NCBI GenBank assembly: GCA_014706295.1
Contig: JACSVZ010000002.1
Coordinates: 56,815,617-56,879,616, forward strand
Source of the DNA: Lycocorax pyrrhopterus obiensis
Lineage: Eukaryota; Chordata; Aves; Passeriformes; Paradisaeidae
Direction of reading: 5' to 3'
DNA: 64,000 nucleotides
The translations under genes were made by a program, and so were the position numbers. Below are positions 46,191-58,869 of the stretch, one piece after another (position 1 is the stretch's first letter; every line of letters begins with the position of its first letter). Under the pieces are notes generated by a model. The model did not search any database. It saw nothing but the letters and a program-made list of their open reading frames with translations, and was not told the origin of the DNA.

Positions 46191-48816
46191 GCTAGGTCCC
46201 TCTATGCTGGGCAACTTAGTAGCCAGGCACTTGCTTCTCTCTTAGAAAGTTACTTAACCCTGTGGGTTTGTCGGGCACGAGGACCCCCGGTCTGGGGCTG
46301 AGGTGCGTCCGCCATCAGGGAGCCGGCCCCACGCTTGGCTCCTAGGGTCGCCGTAACAGACAGCTCTTGCTGAGGCTGCCCTGAACCACTGCAGCGCATC
46401 TGTTGGTGTGTGTGATAAATGGTGTTGTCTTTGGTACCCACCCAGATCTCTCCCGATGCACCGCTTTTGAGCTGTTGGCAGTGTCTTGCCATCACTGGCT
46501 AAAACTTCCATCTGCTTGAAGCTTTCTGGTGCCTTTTTTAGATAAATGATCCTTACTGAGGATCGAGATTCAGGATCTTTGTGTGTCTTCTGACAAACGT
46601 CCAGGTCTTAAACAGCTTTTGACATTGGTGCTGGCCAACAGCACAGGCTATTGGGATGGCTCAGGCTCCAGAGCTGTGATCCTCCATGTCGGGTGGTCTC
46701 CTAAATGGTAAGGAGTTGCACCTTAACCAAGAGTCACATTTCCAAGCATAGGATTAGGTGAGGACTACAGTATTTTCTGTAACTTGAATTTTTTTATTTT
46801 GGAATGCTGCTTATATGTTTAACAGCATTTTTTTTAATGTTGAGAAGTACCTGGTGGTAGTCATTACATTTGTAATTGCGGTGTTTACTTTGTACTAGGT
46901 ATGAAATGAAACAGTAGCGAGAGCTACAGGGGCTTTTGGTCTATTTTATGTGATATTTGATAGGAAATTTATGTATGCTGCTCAACTTCAGCTGATTACA
47001 GATGACTTAAGATTTTAATTTTTAAAAGGAATTGCTGCAGTTAGTCTAGGCTAAGCAGGACCTTTGCTTTAACTGATAAGATTTTTGATGAGGTTGAAGC
47101 TGTAAAAGAGAACCTCTGACATATTGAAAGTAGTGGGCTTTTCATCCTATACAGCCAAAATTGTTGGGTTTTTTTTTGGTGTAACTAAATTGATTACTTC
47201 TAATAACTAATGTTTATTGGAAGATTTAACTAGTTATGTAATTTGTTGAAAGTACATGTGCTCATTAATCAGTGCTGCATTGCCAAGAGTTTTCTATGAG
47301 TTAAGCTAAAACATTCTATTTCAGCTTAGATTGTGTATGTGCCCCAGGGAATGATTATTTAGAGAAGGCAGTGGCCACAAGTGGTTTAATCAGTGTTCCT
47401 TGCAATCTCTGATTTAATCCAAAGTACCTTTCTGCAGGTCACACTTTTTTTTTACTAAAACAACCGTGATATTTTGGGATATCGTCACCATTTGCGTTAC
47501 CTTCTTTGGCCTGCTCTTGTTTTGTGGTCATTCAGAAAATATTTATATCTGGAACACAGAACCCACAACAGGGATCTTTTTCTTTCTCTCTCTGGGCTGC
47601 TTGCAGAGTGGCATGTGAGTCCATTCCTCAGGCTTATCTGCCTCTTTGACTATAAGCTGTATGGGTAGCAGAAGATCGGAAGATACCACTGGGATATAGT
47701 AATGCGGAATATTGGAAAAATACAGCAATTTCTTTTGCATTAGACAAAGCTGATGGGGAGTCTCTTAATCTCTTTTGTCTGACTTTCCTTCTCTGGAAGT
47801 GTCCATAATGATAAAGAATGAGTTGGTATTTTTGAGAGATGGGTGGCACTTATTTGGGTAAAACCTTGTTAGTATAATTATCTATGTGTCTCCTAAATAT
47901 ACTCTTTAACAAAAACAGAGATGGTAACTAAAATAGTGAGCAGTTCTGAAATTGCAGAATGGGTGTAATAAAGGAAAAGCAATATAAGGAAATTAATTTA
48001 AAAGTCAGTAAGAGTACTATAGAAATTTAATAATTGGTTAGGCATTTAATTTTAGGGCTTACAGTTCAGTTTTATTCCTGGTAAGAATTTCTAGTGGTGT
48101 TTTTCTGGCTGCCAGTTGAAGAGCAGGATTGTTAACTCATTTGCATTTTGGAAGTATCTTCTGATCCTTACTGCCTACTTATTGAGAATATACAATTTCT
48201 CCTATAGAAATCAGCGCTGAATGTGCCTTATGCATCAGCTTTGCAAAACTTGTCAGAAATTTACAGCTTTATTTATTTGCCACAATTTTGCCCTTTAAGT
48301 GCCACTTAAAATATTGCGTCAGTCAACTTATGTCCTAATTCTGGCACTGGCCTTGGCAACTGGCATTGAGCAAAGTTATGAAGATCACAGTGGAAGTGTT
48401 TATCTATATGTTAAGTAAGGTACTCATGTTGATGATTTAAGAATGAAAATGTATTGTTTGAGTGAAATGGCACTGTAGAGCAATTCTTGTTGTTTACCAC
48501 CTGGAAATGTCAGACATTTTTAGCACCAGTGTGGATCTATAGGCTGAACCAGCAATAAGGAAGTGAAGCCTAGAAAAGAAGAACCTTTGCAAGTCAAGTT
48601 AATCTTAGTTCCTGTGCCCCCTTGCAGAGGGCTCAAATACAGGACTGAAAGTAACCAGAAGTTACCATATCATAATGAGAGTATATATATCAGCTGCACA
48701 CCTGAGCTATTGCTGAAGAGTCGTCTCTTGGAAAATACCTCTTGGTGGCGACTCTCCAGCTGTGAAGGAAGATGTGTGATAGGAGAGGTGGGAGACAGAG
48801 AGTGAGCAATTCAGCT

Positions 48817-48872
48817 TATTTTATTTAATTGTTTAATTATTTAGTTATTTAATTATTTAATTATTTAATTTT
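48817..48872. repeat. ATTTAATT microsatellite
   Basis: Repeats of an 8-bp ATTTAATT word (with GTTTAATT variants), about six units. Confidence 0.85.
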
Positions 48873-50839
48873 TGGTTTGGTCGGGCTGGGTTTTGGATTT
48901 TTTGTTGTGTTGTTTCTCCTGGTCTTAGTACTTTTGTGGCTGGAAGGTGAGAAGCAAGCCAGGTGACTGGATAGCCTCTCTGTAAGTTACTTTGGTTCCT
49001 GCTTAGGTATTTCTTACACAGCAGGCCTGTAACAGGGATTTATATGTAAGTATTTGCAGGTGTTTGGCAGCAAGTTATTTTAGTGAGGGGTAGGGAAAGC
49101 AAGCATCTGGGAAATGTCAAAGCTATTAAATGTTTTGGCAGGCCAATGTCCGCAAAGTGAAGCCTGCCATTTGATGATGAATAAAAACTGAGTTTCAGAA
49201 AAACAGCCTGTGAAAATGGTATTTTGCACCTAGGGATAGAGCAGGCTGCTGTTTCTGATAAATGGGAGTCTGAGGTTTTCTTATGTTTATGGTAGTGTGA
49301 GGGAGTCTGCAGTGATAAAGGTAATACACTTAATGCATGTAAGTGCCCCCTCACCCTTTTTTCCCACTTGATTTGGTAGTCTTCTGTATTGATATATTTC
49401 ACCATATAACTGTGCTTTTAAAGTTGCTGTTTTTTTTCATTGTTTAAGATTATAACTGTATTTGCATACTTAGGAATTGTTAACTTAGGGAAAAGAGTAT
49501 AGCTTTCTCTGCTTGATATATTAAGCCAGAATTTTCATAGACTGTAGGGTCTGTTGTGGTGATTTGCCAGCGATAGGAAATTAATATTGTCTTGCTTCAC
49601 AGGGATTAGGTGTCCACCTTTTTTTTTCCTTTCACTCCCTACCCCCTCTCTTATCTTGCCCACCCCACCATGCTACCATCTAATTACCCTGCGGGTACAG
49701 ACCTGTGTGATAACAGAATTGAGATACTGAATTGCTTGAGGCATAAGGTGGCAGATTGATATGCAGCAATCTAATGGACAGATGGGTTGATGCAGCCTGC
49801 TTTCAGTGTACGTCCACTGAAAAGGATCTGAGGAAATTAAGCAGCCTCAGAGACGGAGGAAGGGAAGACGCTGTTATGTCTTTGTAGTTCTGTGAGCTGC
49901 ACAGACACTCTCTTAGCTTTGGGGATGGCAGAAAGTGGTTGTGAACCCATATAGGAATGTATTTATTTGTGATTTGGGGAATGAGAAAAAGAATGGCGGT
50001 GTTTGGAGAACAGTCTATGAGGTTTTATATGTTCAGGAGAAACCTCTAGAGCTTAGCTTTTTAAATTTAACTTTCTGTCTTGTATTAATTTACTGAAAAA
50101 ACAAAATTTTGGTGACGATATCTTTTAAGCCTTAAGCACAGAAACAAACAAAAAAATGCGGAGTAAAGGCCATCTTTTTTCCTCCTCATTTGGTCAAATC
50201 TATATGCTTGCAGACACAGTGAAAAGGTGATTGTAGATATATGATTTTACTTTCAATTAAAATGCTGTATTATTGTTTTTCTCGAAGGAGGTAATTTTAG
50301 TTGGGGAAACTGTGGAATCCTGTGATGCGAGTTTGAGCTCTTTTCAGTACAAGGAAGAATGTACATTAGACCATATATAAAATTTTCAATGTACCATTGA
50401 ACTGCCTTGTGTACCTTGCATACCATTTCTCAGACTCTATGCTTTGTAAGCACATTCTCATTGATCAGTAGAAGAAGTGTATTTACAGCTGTCTTTTTAG
50501 TTAAAGTAAAATGGGTTGGCTTCCTTCTTCTGTAGGTCTTTCTGTATTTGTTCTTTTTCTGCAGCTAGTACTACTAAAATTCTTTTGAGGAGATAAGGTA
50601 AAAAGAAACCAGTAGTGTGTAATTTGACAAGGGATATTTATATCTGTGTAATATTGCCTTGTTGGATACCAGGGTCTCTGCTGAAATATTTTCTCTATCA
50701 GTGTTTCTTTGTGCCATGTAAAGCACGTTGCACCTTTTATCTTTCAGCAGACAAATACTTCAGGTTTTTGCAAGTCTTCTTGGTTGCCAAAATAGAACAT
50801 TTTTGTGTCCTAATCATCCTTATTCATCTCAATTAGTGC

Positions 50840-51600
50840 ATTTTGGGGCTTTTTTTGTGCACTCAGGTTTCCGTATCTCTGTTTTAGTGATTCAGCAAGT
50901 TGCTGCAGTTGAAATTGACCCAGAGGACACTTCCATCTGGCTTGCCACCTGTTCTCTGGAGGGGATGAGGAGGGCCCAGAGAGCTGCATGGTACATTCTG
51001 CCCCTTTTTACATGCTGTTGGTCAGTGTCAGGATGCTGCTGTTGCTTCTTGTCCTTGCAGAATTGGCTGTATCCTCCCTCTCCAGTCCTGTGGCAGCAGT
51101 AGTGTCAGTAGCTCAATCCTCTGACATACCGAGGTTTTTTTCCTGTTTCAGGGCTGTGGCTGGGTTTGTAGTGGTTAGCAGAGATAGCTTGCTGCTGTTA
51201 GACAGATAAGTTGGTAGTTTAGCAGCATGGGGGGAATTGAGGGCAATCTACTGTGAAGAAGGGAGGTAAAATTGGTGTTCGAATCTGAGACTAGACCATT
51301 GTGGTAAATAATCCAGTATTCAGAGAGCCAAGAAGAGACAGATACCACAGCACTGCGTTTGGAGTGCTCATCTGCAGTCTGGAAGAAAAGGTGAGAAGGA
51401 GCTTGAAGGTGAGCCTTCCACATCAGAGAACAGTGTACTGGCTTAGAGGTCCTCCAGTCTTGCCTCTTTGAATGCTGTACATGCAGATTATCCCCTTCCT
51501 GCTTCAGTGCTTTAGTAAGAAGTGCAATTGCTGTAACAGGAGACTGAGATATGCCCAGGTCAGGCATTCCTGGCTGTTTGATACCAACCACAAGCTAATG
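50840..51600 (+). repeat. possible old interspersed repeat (unnamed)
   Basis: The block starting TTGGGGCTTTTTTTGTGC has G/T-rich text (TTGCTGCAG, GGTCAGTGTCAGG, CAGCAGTAGTGTCAGTAGC). This feels like a recurrent avian dispersed sequence, but I cannot name it or set its ends. A 124-codon plus frame runs over its first part but has no domain. Confidence 0.25.
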
Positions 51601-54456
51601 GGTTACTCCATTAGAGGTTTCTTCCAGAGGTGAGTGGTTTGTAACCCCTAGTTTTAGCAGTGTTAGGTTCTGTACCACATCGTTGTGGAGCATCCTTGTC
51701 TTCTGCCTTTCATGGAGCTAGTGAAGAGGGAGACATGATCTGTGTTCCACAGCCTGGTGTGACTTTTCCCCTAATTGTGAATGAATTAGTCATGGAAATA
51801 CAGCTTGTGTGCATGCAAGCTTTTGTTTTGTCTGGCTTTAAAGATAATTGGGTGATAGTGACTTGTTAAAGGATACTTTTCTAACAGTCAGTATCCTGGA
51901 AATAGTAGCTATGAGAGCAAAGGATATCTTTGTGGGTATTGTGTACTTTTGGGAACATCTGAGTTTCTGAAACTATGTGCTAGGTTTTGTTTACCTGGTG
52001 GATCTGAACTTTCCTGTAGTGTTTGCAATTGAAATGTAATTTTTAACAAATTGTAGATATTGTACATCTGCCAGGTTATGGGTAATTTGATATTTTTACA
52101 TTTATTATATATACACGAAGAAATTTTAGCTGCCTGGATTTTGGTAACAAACTGTTCCCTCTGGCTTTGATGAATCAGTTGTTACCAGATTATAGCTAAT
52201 AAACACGTAGACTGTTGCAGTGGTCAAGAAATGAGAACCTAGGTCTATGGTTTAATAATTTGCTGTTGATTTTAGCATGTAATCAATTTAATTTGTACTT
52301 GAAAAACCTCTGAAAATGCTTCCTTTAAGAACACAAAGTATTTCACTAAGTTGGAAATAAGCCATTCCTGAGGCATGCTATCTTTTTTTTGCAGTCATTC
52401 AATTGTTCTTGCAGTTATCAGCCACACTCAGCCTTTAGGACTATTTCTATTTTCAGTTGAGATGGATTTGATTTGGAAGATGAAAAGTCAAGTACAGCCT
52501 GTTACGGCAGGTTCTGGGAAACGTGGCATTTCCAGTGGCAATTTCAATAGGTTAGGGTGTTTAAGATCAAGCTCTGGGGGAAAATGTAGGTTTCTTTTTA
52601 GTAGTAGACTGGATTTTAAGTAATAAATGTTTAGATTAGTAGATTTCAGTTGAACCACTGAGATTGTTATTAGCCTGTTTCCTAAAATTCCTTTCTGTTT
52701 TGTCTGGTCTAGCTCCAATATTGGACTTTTTTGAGCTGTAAGGTTATAAGCATCTAAAAAACCATGCTATTCTATCTTAGCTGCTCTTGCTCTTTGAGTA
52801 TGGTTTGTTGAAAGAAAAACTGTTTTTTAAATGTCAGCAACATGCACATTTTAGAAGTACATCTTCAATCCATAAGTAAAATATAGGAAGTAAATATGGG
52901 CAAGTCTTACACACTTTGCTTATAAGTTATGACTATGGAAAGAAATGACTGACAATTCTATAGTTGTTTTCAAAGGAGTTGCATGTTTTGTGCTTTTTTT
53001 TGTAACCTTGCAGGTGTTCCCTGTCAGCAGATATTCAGCAGTGGCCTTGCTGCAGTTGATTCCAACTGTTTTGTGTTATTTTGAGAGCTTTTTGTGTTCT
53101 GCTGTATTTTATGGATGCCAATATTCTTTTACTTGTCTAATTTCTTTCTGTCTTATATACTGTGGTTACGTAAAATATTTTGGTGCTGCCCTGCTGCTCC
53201 TTTGCCTGCCTGCCTTCCAGAAGTACATTTAATTGTGTAAGCTTGAATCTTATGTTAAGATTTGTCTGTCTATATTAAATTACTTATGTGTTTCAAGATG
53301 CTTAATGATGGGGCAGAGGAGGAAATAGGTTTAATTCTGGCTTGACACTTAATATTCTTCCATAGAGTTCTTGCCTTTTGCAGCTTAAAAATTCTGCATT
53401 TTCAGTCTAATATTTTGCTTTTACTTCTGTGCTGCTTTCTGTAATGTGCTTAATTTGTGATATTCTCTCCCCCTGCCCCCACCCCCAGCCTTGGTAAGCA
53501 CTGGACTTTTCTCCAAGGAGTGGCTTTGCTGAAGCACAATAGTTTTATTGTTAGGGTTGATAAAATGCATCATGGGATCTATAGTTCCGTCTAGGAAATG
53601 AACCTCTAGAGGAGTTATGCCAGAAGCCAGTTAAAACTCCATTCCCCAGGAAGTGTAAGAGTAGCGTGTCAAATCTTTTAGCTTTTGCTTGGGAGTATTC
53701 TTTCGTTAAATATCTGCTCTCTCTGCTGTGCAAAGGTACTTTGAAGAAAACTAATTTTAAAAGTTTGCCATTTTAACTTTTATTTCTATGTCACTGAAAC
53801 ACTTTGACTGTTCCCTGTGTTTATACATGCTGTTACTCTATTTCATTTTGAAATGCAGATGCTCATTCTTCCCTGAAAAGATTATAGCTGTTCTCTTTGT
53901 ATATTAGGGTCATAAAGTGTGTCAACTAACTGACCTTTTCTGAAAGCTGGAGACTAGTTAATGAGGCACTCCAGCTTTCATTATGGCCTGCAGGAGATGG
54001 CATACCACTTACCAAGAAAGAGAATTTGGGGGCTAATTGGGAAAGAGTGGCTGTGTTCAGCTGTGACATCTCAAATCTGCAAGTACAGAACAGTACTTCT
54101 GGGGAAAACCAGGATGGAAGCATTGATTCACAGTCTAGTTTGAGACAATAGATTCAAAAAGGTCAAAGATCATGTGGTGCAAGATCACGTGTTGCTAGAA
54201 GGAACTGATAAATAATCAGAAGAATATTTGAGAATTGTTTTCTAATGGCTAGTGCTCATTTGTGAAGAAGGTGGCCCGTAGTTCAGTGAATTAACACTTC
54301 ATACAAAGACCCAGTTGTCCTGATTAGCACTTTATCTGTGTGCTTTGAAGCGAGACTATGTTCCCAGCAGGTATGAGATTTTGTGAAAACATAGTTATTC
54401 TGCTTAATGCAGAAAATGTGGTTAGGCTGAGCTGGACTGAAATGTGAGTAAAATTA

Positions 54457-55440
54457 TGTTGGTTTTGCACAGCTTGGTTTTTAGTAGCAGGGGGGCCACA
54501 GAGGTGGCTTCTGTGAAAAGCTGCTAGAAGCTTCCACCATGTCCAGCAGAGGCAATCCCTGACGGGTCTGAAGATGGACATGCCACTGGCCAAAGCTGGG
54601 CCAATGAGAGATGACGGTAACATCTCTGTTGATAACATATTTAAGAAGAAAATCAAAACAAAGTGAGGGCACAGCTTTTTTTCTAGCCAGAGAAGAGGAG
54701 GAGGTGAGAACATGTGAGGGAAACAACACGGGGACACCAAGGTCAGTGGAGAAGGAGAGGCAGGATGTGCTCCAGGTGCCAGAGCCGAGATTGCTTTGCA
54801 GGTTGTTGTGATAACCATGGCAAGGCAGGCTGTCCCCCTGCAGCCCATGGGGGTCCACGGGGTATGCAGAGATCCACCCGCAGCCTGTGGGGGAGGTGTT
54901 TGTGCCGGCATGGGTTGATATGTGGGGGAGGCTGTGATTGAGAGGGGGCCCCTGCTTCCAGGCTGGAGCAGCCTGTCCTTGGAGGACTGCACCCCGTGGA
55001 AGAGTGACCCATGCCGCAGCAGTTTTGGGAGGACTGCTGCTTGTGAGATTGGAACCACATTGCAGAAGTTCATGGAAAACTGTCTCCTGTGGGAAGGGAC
55101 CCCATGGCGTAGCAGGGGAAGGACTCCCCTCCCTGAGCAGTGGAAGAAGATCTCGAGTGACAAACTGACCAAACCCCCATGGCCCTGTCTCCCTGCGCTG
55201 TCAGTGGGAAGGAGGGAGGTGTTGGGGGAAGAAGAGGTGTTTTTAAGGGTTTATTTTACTTCTCATTGTCCTCCTCTGACTTTTTTAGTAATAAATTTCC
55301 TTTGTACTTCTGTACAAAGCCTGTTTTGCCCTTGGAGTGTTTTCTCCTGGTCTTTATCTCAACTCATGAACCCTTCCTTTAAATTTTTTTCTCTCCTCTG
55401 CTCAGCTGTAGCAGGGGAGGGCAAGGGTTAGGTTCCTTCC
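54457..55440 (+). mobile_element. long avian ERV LTR, plus strand, 3' end truncated
   Basis: It starts TGTTGGTTTTGCACAGC. The body is recognisable as a long bird LTR: AGCTGCTAGAAGCTTCC, ATATTTAAGAAG (TATA-like, near 54640), repeated GGAGCAG.../CACCCCGTGG... segments in the middle, AGTAATAAATTTCC (poly(A) signal near 55290), and CTTATCTCAACTCATGA. The usual final segment is missing after AGCTGTAGCAGGGGAGG, so the end near 55440 is truncated or degraded. Long minus- and plus-strand open frames here (up to 282 codons) are by-products of the LTR's GC-rich repeats and not genes. Confidence 0.87.
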
Positions 55441-56818
55441 TTGTAACAGATTTTTTGATTTGTTTTCATTTTGTTTTTAAAGAATGTGGTGATTAACATT
55501 TGGAGCACAGGACTGAAATATAAGCAAAGCAGGCTTTACTGTCACATGTTCTTGCTGTTCTGACTCATACTGAGATAGTCATCACTAACATAGCTTGAAA
55601 AGTAAAATGATATGAAGGAAAAGAGTTTGACACAGCTTCCTTGAATCCATTTGCTGTCTTTTGGGATTCAATTACTGTTCCGACCGCTTGCAAAGCAACT
55701 TGAATTTCTCAGGTTGCATTCATTTGCATGGTGATGCCTGATGTTGCTTAACTAGGTGGAATTGTGCATCCTTGTGCTTAGAACAAGGCTGTGGGTGTTG
55801 CTGCTGTGGGAGAAGTCTTCAAGGAAATGGATGCTTCTTTTACAGTGCTTGTAGAGGGAGCATTGGCTGTATTAACATTTTTGGGTTGTTGAGTTTACTT
55901 GCTTTCACTTATGCATCTGGGTGCTGTTACAGTTACGTGTAGTGTTCTAAAGACCTGTAGAGCTGAGAAGGAAAAATATCTCAAAACAGCTGGAATGTTC
56001 GAGCAGGCACGTTTGTTCACTTCATTATACTTGAAGTGGTGAGAGAAATGAAGCATGCAAACGGAGCAAATCAAGGTCCTCCTGTAAGTCATGAGCTGTC
56101 TTACGACAGTTCTCAAGAGTGGTGAGCTTGCTCCATTTATTTTTTAATGACACCACATTGGGCACCAGTTTTATTTGTTTACTATGGCCAGGAAATTTTC
56201 TGTACATGCTAATAGATTTGGGAATTTCAGTTCAAGTAACTGATATACAGTATTCAGAACTAAAGTTCTCGTGCACTTTCTGGAAGAGTGTTATGCTCAC
56301 ATGAAGACTGAGTGCAACCTCAGTGTGAGAGAGAGCTGATATAATGAAGTATTTCAGGTGTAGCTGGATCTATTAGCTAATGAAATGTGACAATTTCTGG
56401 AATGGTACACTCTTCAGTACAGTGGAACTGATGAATGTAACATGGATGATAGGAGGATAGATTTGCTTGTAAACTCACAGGACCTTTGCTTCCTTAATCT
56501 AGCCAATGTTCTTATGTGGTGAGAATTTGCTGTATTTCTGTTACTCTAGCTCTAACCAACTGGAGCAACTACTAGGTATCCTATTTCTAACACCTTTTCT
56601 GAAAAATGGGAATTTTGATCCTTCTGTAGGAATGAAACTGGGCCATTTATGTTAACAATGAGCTTCTTTAGACTTTTTTTGCAAGTATGTGGCTCTTTTG
56701 TCCATAGTTTAGCAGAGCAAGAATCTCTTGTGAAGGCCTTCTCCAAATCATGATAGTTTTCCGCTTGCCTTAAGAGGCAAAAGAGTTTGACATCTAAGGT
56801 ATTGGGTAAAATGCACTT
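55441..56818. other. unique sequence between LTR and provirus
   Basis: No supported gene. A minus-strand open frame at 56552-56842 begins inside the neighbouring proviral LTR and has no recognised domain. Confidence 0.5.
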
Positions 56819-56824
56819 GAGCAG
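56819..56824. repeat. target-site duplication GAGCAG (left)
   Basis: Exact 6-bp match to 60219-60224. A 6-bp duplication is typical of ERVK/betaretrovirus-like integrases. Confidence 0.82.
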
Positions 56825-57220
56825 TGTTGATGATTGAGGCATGGACCCAGACTGGCAGGGAATCTGAATCGTTTATTCAAAGAAATGAGCTGGTTTTATA
56901 CACTTTTTCAAGGCACAGTATTTGCTTACATGGCAATTCTCACTACGTGACCTATCCCATGTTGCCACATCAGCAACACACTTTCTAAATGTCCTTCTGT
57001 GGGATGATCACTCGCTGTTCACCTGTCCATCAACTCCTGGCAGGCTCCTCTCCGTAGGGGTCTGCCGTGTGACACCTCCTCCCCCAGGGTCCGGTGGAGA
57101 CAAGTTTCTCTGTGCCGCCATGTGCTCCTTTGTGCCGCCATGTGCTTCTTTGTGCCACCATGTGCCTCTGCAGGCAGGTCCTACAGCCTGCAACTCAACT
57201 CCATCCCATCTCTTCCCACA
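56825..57220 (-). repeat. proviral 3' LTR
   Basis: In minus sense it runs TGTGGGAAGAG...CAATCATCAACA. A TATA box (TATAAAACC in sense) lies near 56890-56900, with AATAAAC about 20 bp beyond it near 56870. This compact order puts the poly(A) signal close to the start site. The U3 has three imperfect copies of a unit of about 20 bp at 57110-57172. It differs from the 5' LTR at about 16 of 396 positions. Confidence 0.9.
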
Positions 57221-57233
57221 ATTCCCTCTTTTT
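57221..57233 (-). other. polypurine tract (plus-strand primer site)
   Basis: In minus sense AAAAAAGAGGGAAT lies immediately before the TG of the 3' LTR, the position of a retroviral polypurine tract. Confidence 0.8.
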
Positions 57234-57529
57234 TGTTTTATACAAACAAGAATCATGAAACAAAACACTTCTAACATTAGAACATGTTTGGCCTACTGTC
57301 CGAACCAAATAAGCTCCGTTCCTCACAAAAGCAGTATCTTTCCTATGAACAGGGGATAGATGAAAACACCCAATAACTAGTCCTATATATGAAGACAATG
57401 ATTAAACAGATTGAACTTTGAGAAACAACGTAAAGTTGTTTAAAACTTTCATCATCACCCACAGTCTGCAATTGCTGGGAGGTCATTTCATAGTGAAGAC
57501 TTGGAGAGTCTTTCCCGGGCAAGACTTCC

Positions 57530-58028
57530 AAGTTTACTTCAAAAGAGGGTCCAGCTTTTATAAGATCAAATCAACAAGTCAGTGACTTGATTACACCTTT
57601 AGGGCAGAAGCACCTGGGTCTGATGGTATAATCCCCAGTCAGCTGGGGCTAGGGCTTGGCCAGAGCCTCAAGCCTTGACTGAGAGGGTTTCCCTAAAATA
57701 CTTACAAAATTGCTTAAAAATTTTATTAATATCAGTTAGGAATATGACTTCAGAAGAATTTATCTTCCCCACAAGCTGATTGTGAAGCTGGAGTATCCAA
57801 GGCTGGTTGGACCACTCTTGCAGGTACCCATCTTGGACAGGAATCTGTGGAAACACAAGCCCTAAGGTTATCAACGGAAAGGGGCCTTCTCATTTTCCAC
57901 TTTCAAGATTCCTAACAAATACCTCAGCTTTTTCTTAATGAGTCTGCGATCATTCTGAATACAACTGAAAAATTAAGAACATATAAAGCTTTTTGCAGTC
58001 TTTTGTGGGGGTGTACCCTATCCCTACA
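57530..58028 (-). mobile_element. possible second, unrelated LTR U3 segment inside the provirus
   Basis: In minus sense a purine tract (AAAAAGGGGAGA, 58029-58040) is followed at once by TGTAGGGATAGGG at 58028. About 460 bp further there is a TATA-like CTTATAAAAGC near 57557 and AGTAAAC near 57535. This resembles a polypurine tract plus the U3 of a different LTR. It is not similar to the provirus's own LTRs. It may be part of another retroviral element captured by recombination, or a coincidence. Confidence 0.35.
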
Positions 58029-58054
58029 TCTCCCCTTTTTGGTTGTAACAATAT

Positions 58055-58186
58055 GGACTTGAGAGCGCTATGGGCCCATTCTGCACGTTCACCTGTATGG
58101 GCGGAAGCAAAAATGTATGTGGAAAGGGCATCAATTGTAACAAGAACATATTTCAACTTACCGAATTCAGGAAAATGTGTAACATA
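58055..58186 (-). pseudogene. retroviral integrase core remnant
   Basis: About 44 codons in one minus-strand frame resemble the start of the retroviral integrase catalytic core. The recognisable blocks are THFPEFGKLKYV, a TIDALS segment and HTGERA. The residue at the place of the first catalytic aspartate is tyrosine here, which one base change could cause, so the site is inactive even without the truncation. The frame then runs directly into the purine tract at 58040, so the rest of the core, with the second Asp and the Glu, is deleted. Confidence 0.7.
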
Positions 58187-58869
58187 ACATACAGTTTTCT
58201 TACTATGAACAGTAAAACAGTACATCTAATAGAACAACAAGCGCTCGCCGAGCAAAAATAAGCAAAGTAGTTATCTTCAACTGCTTAAATACTTCACCAT
58301 TTCACAGAATGTATATAAACCCAGGCGTCGGACATTACAATTATAATAACATTAACTCTCTAAGTGGTTTCAAAAGGTAACAAGCCCCGAGTCAGAAGTT
58401 GCTGCAGAATGAGAGGTCTTTCATTCCAGTGGTAACCTTTTCTACATCAGGGAAGCAGCAATGTGGGAGCTGTTCTTCCAGTTTCTTCAAGTAGGAAAAG
58501 AGTACTTAGAAAAAACACATCAGTTAATTTCTGCTTGAAAAGATAGCTTACAAATCAGAATTATTATCTATCACAAAAAGCAATCAGAACAATGCAGGGG
58601 GGTCACAAGGTGATGCGGTAAAAAAAGCAATCTTTGAGACAGGGTTCAGGATTGTGGCAGTATTTTGAATAAGGAAAACAGGAGAGTTTTATGGACCAGC
58701 TGCAGGAATGACATGTCTAGCCCGCAGCCACTCCCACACAAGCCGGTGCAAATGCTGCAGCTGTCCTTCCCCTGAGGAAGGGGCCAGCGGTCCACTCAGT
58801 TCTTTTCTCCAGCACGGCATCGGCTCATAAGGGTCTGCAGCAGACGGGAGCCCTGGCTGTAGCGGCGTG

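Larger units (their letters stand above)
46191..54456. other. probable first intron or intergenic sequence
   Basis: About 8.3 kb, AT-rich after a moderately GC-rich shoulder to about 46500. No exon is supported. It contains a short microsatellite at 48817-48872 and a possible old interspersed repeat at about 50840-51600, both listed separately. Confidence 0.5.

Noticed and set aside
54324..55172. A 282-codon minus-strand open frame, the second longest in the window
   Set aside because: It lies almost entirely in the plus-strand LTR 54457-55440. Its length comes from the GC-rich, stop-poor LTR repeats, and no domain is visible.
56552..56842. A 96-codon minus-strand frame that looks protein-like
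   Set aside because: Its start codon is inside the proviral LTR and it crosses the target-site duplication, so the frame postdates the insertion. No domain is recognised.
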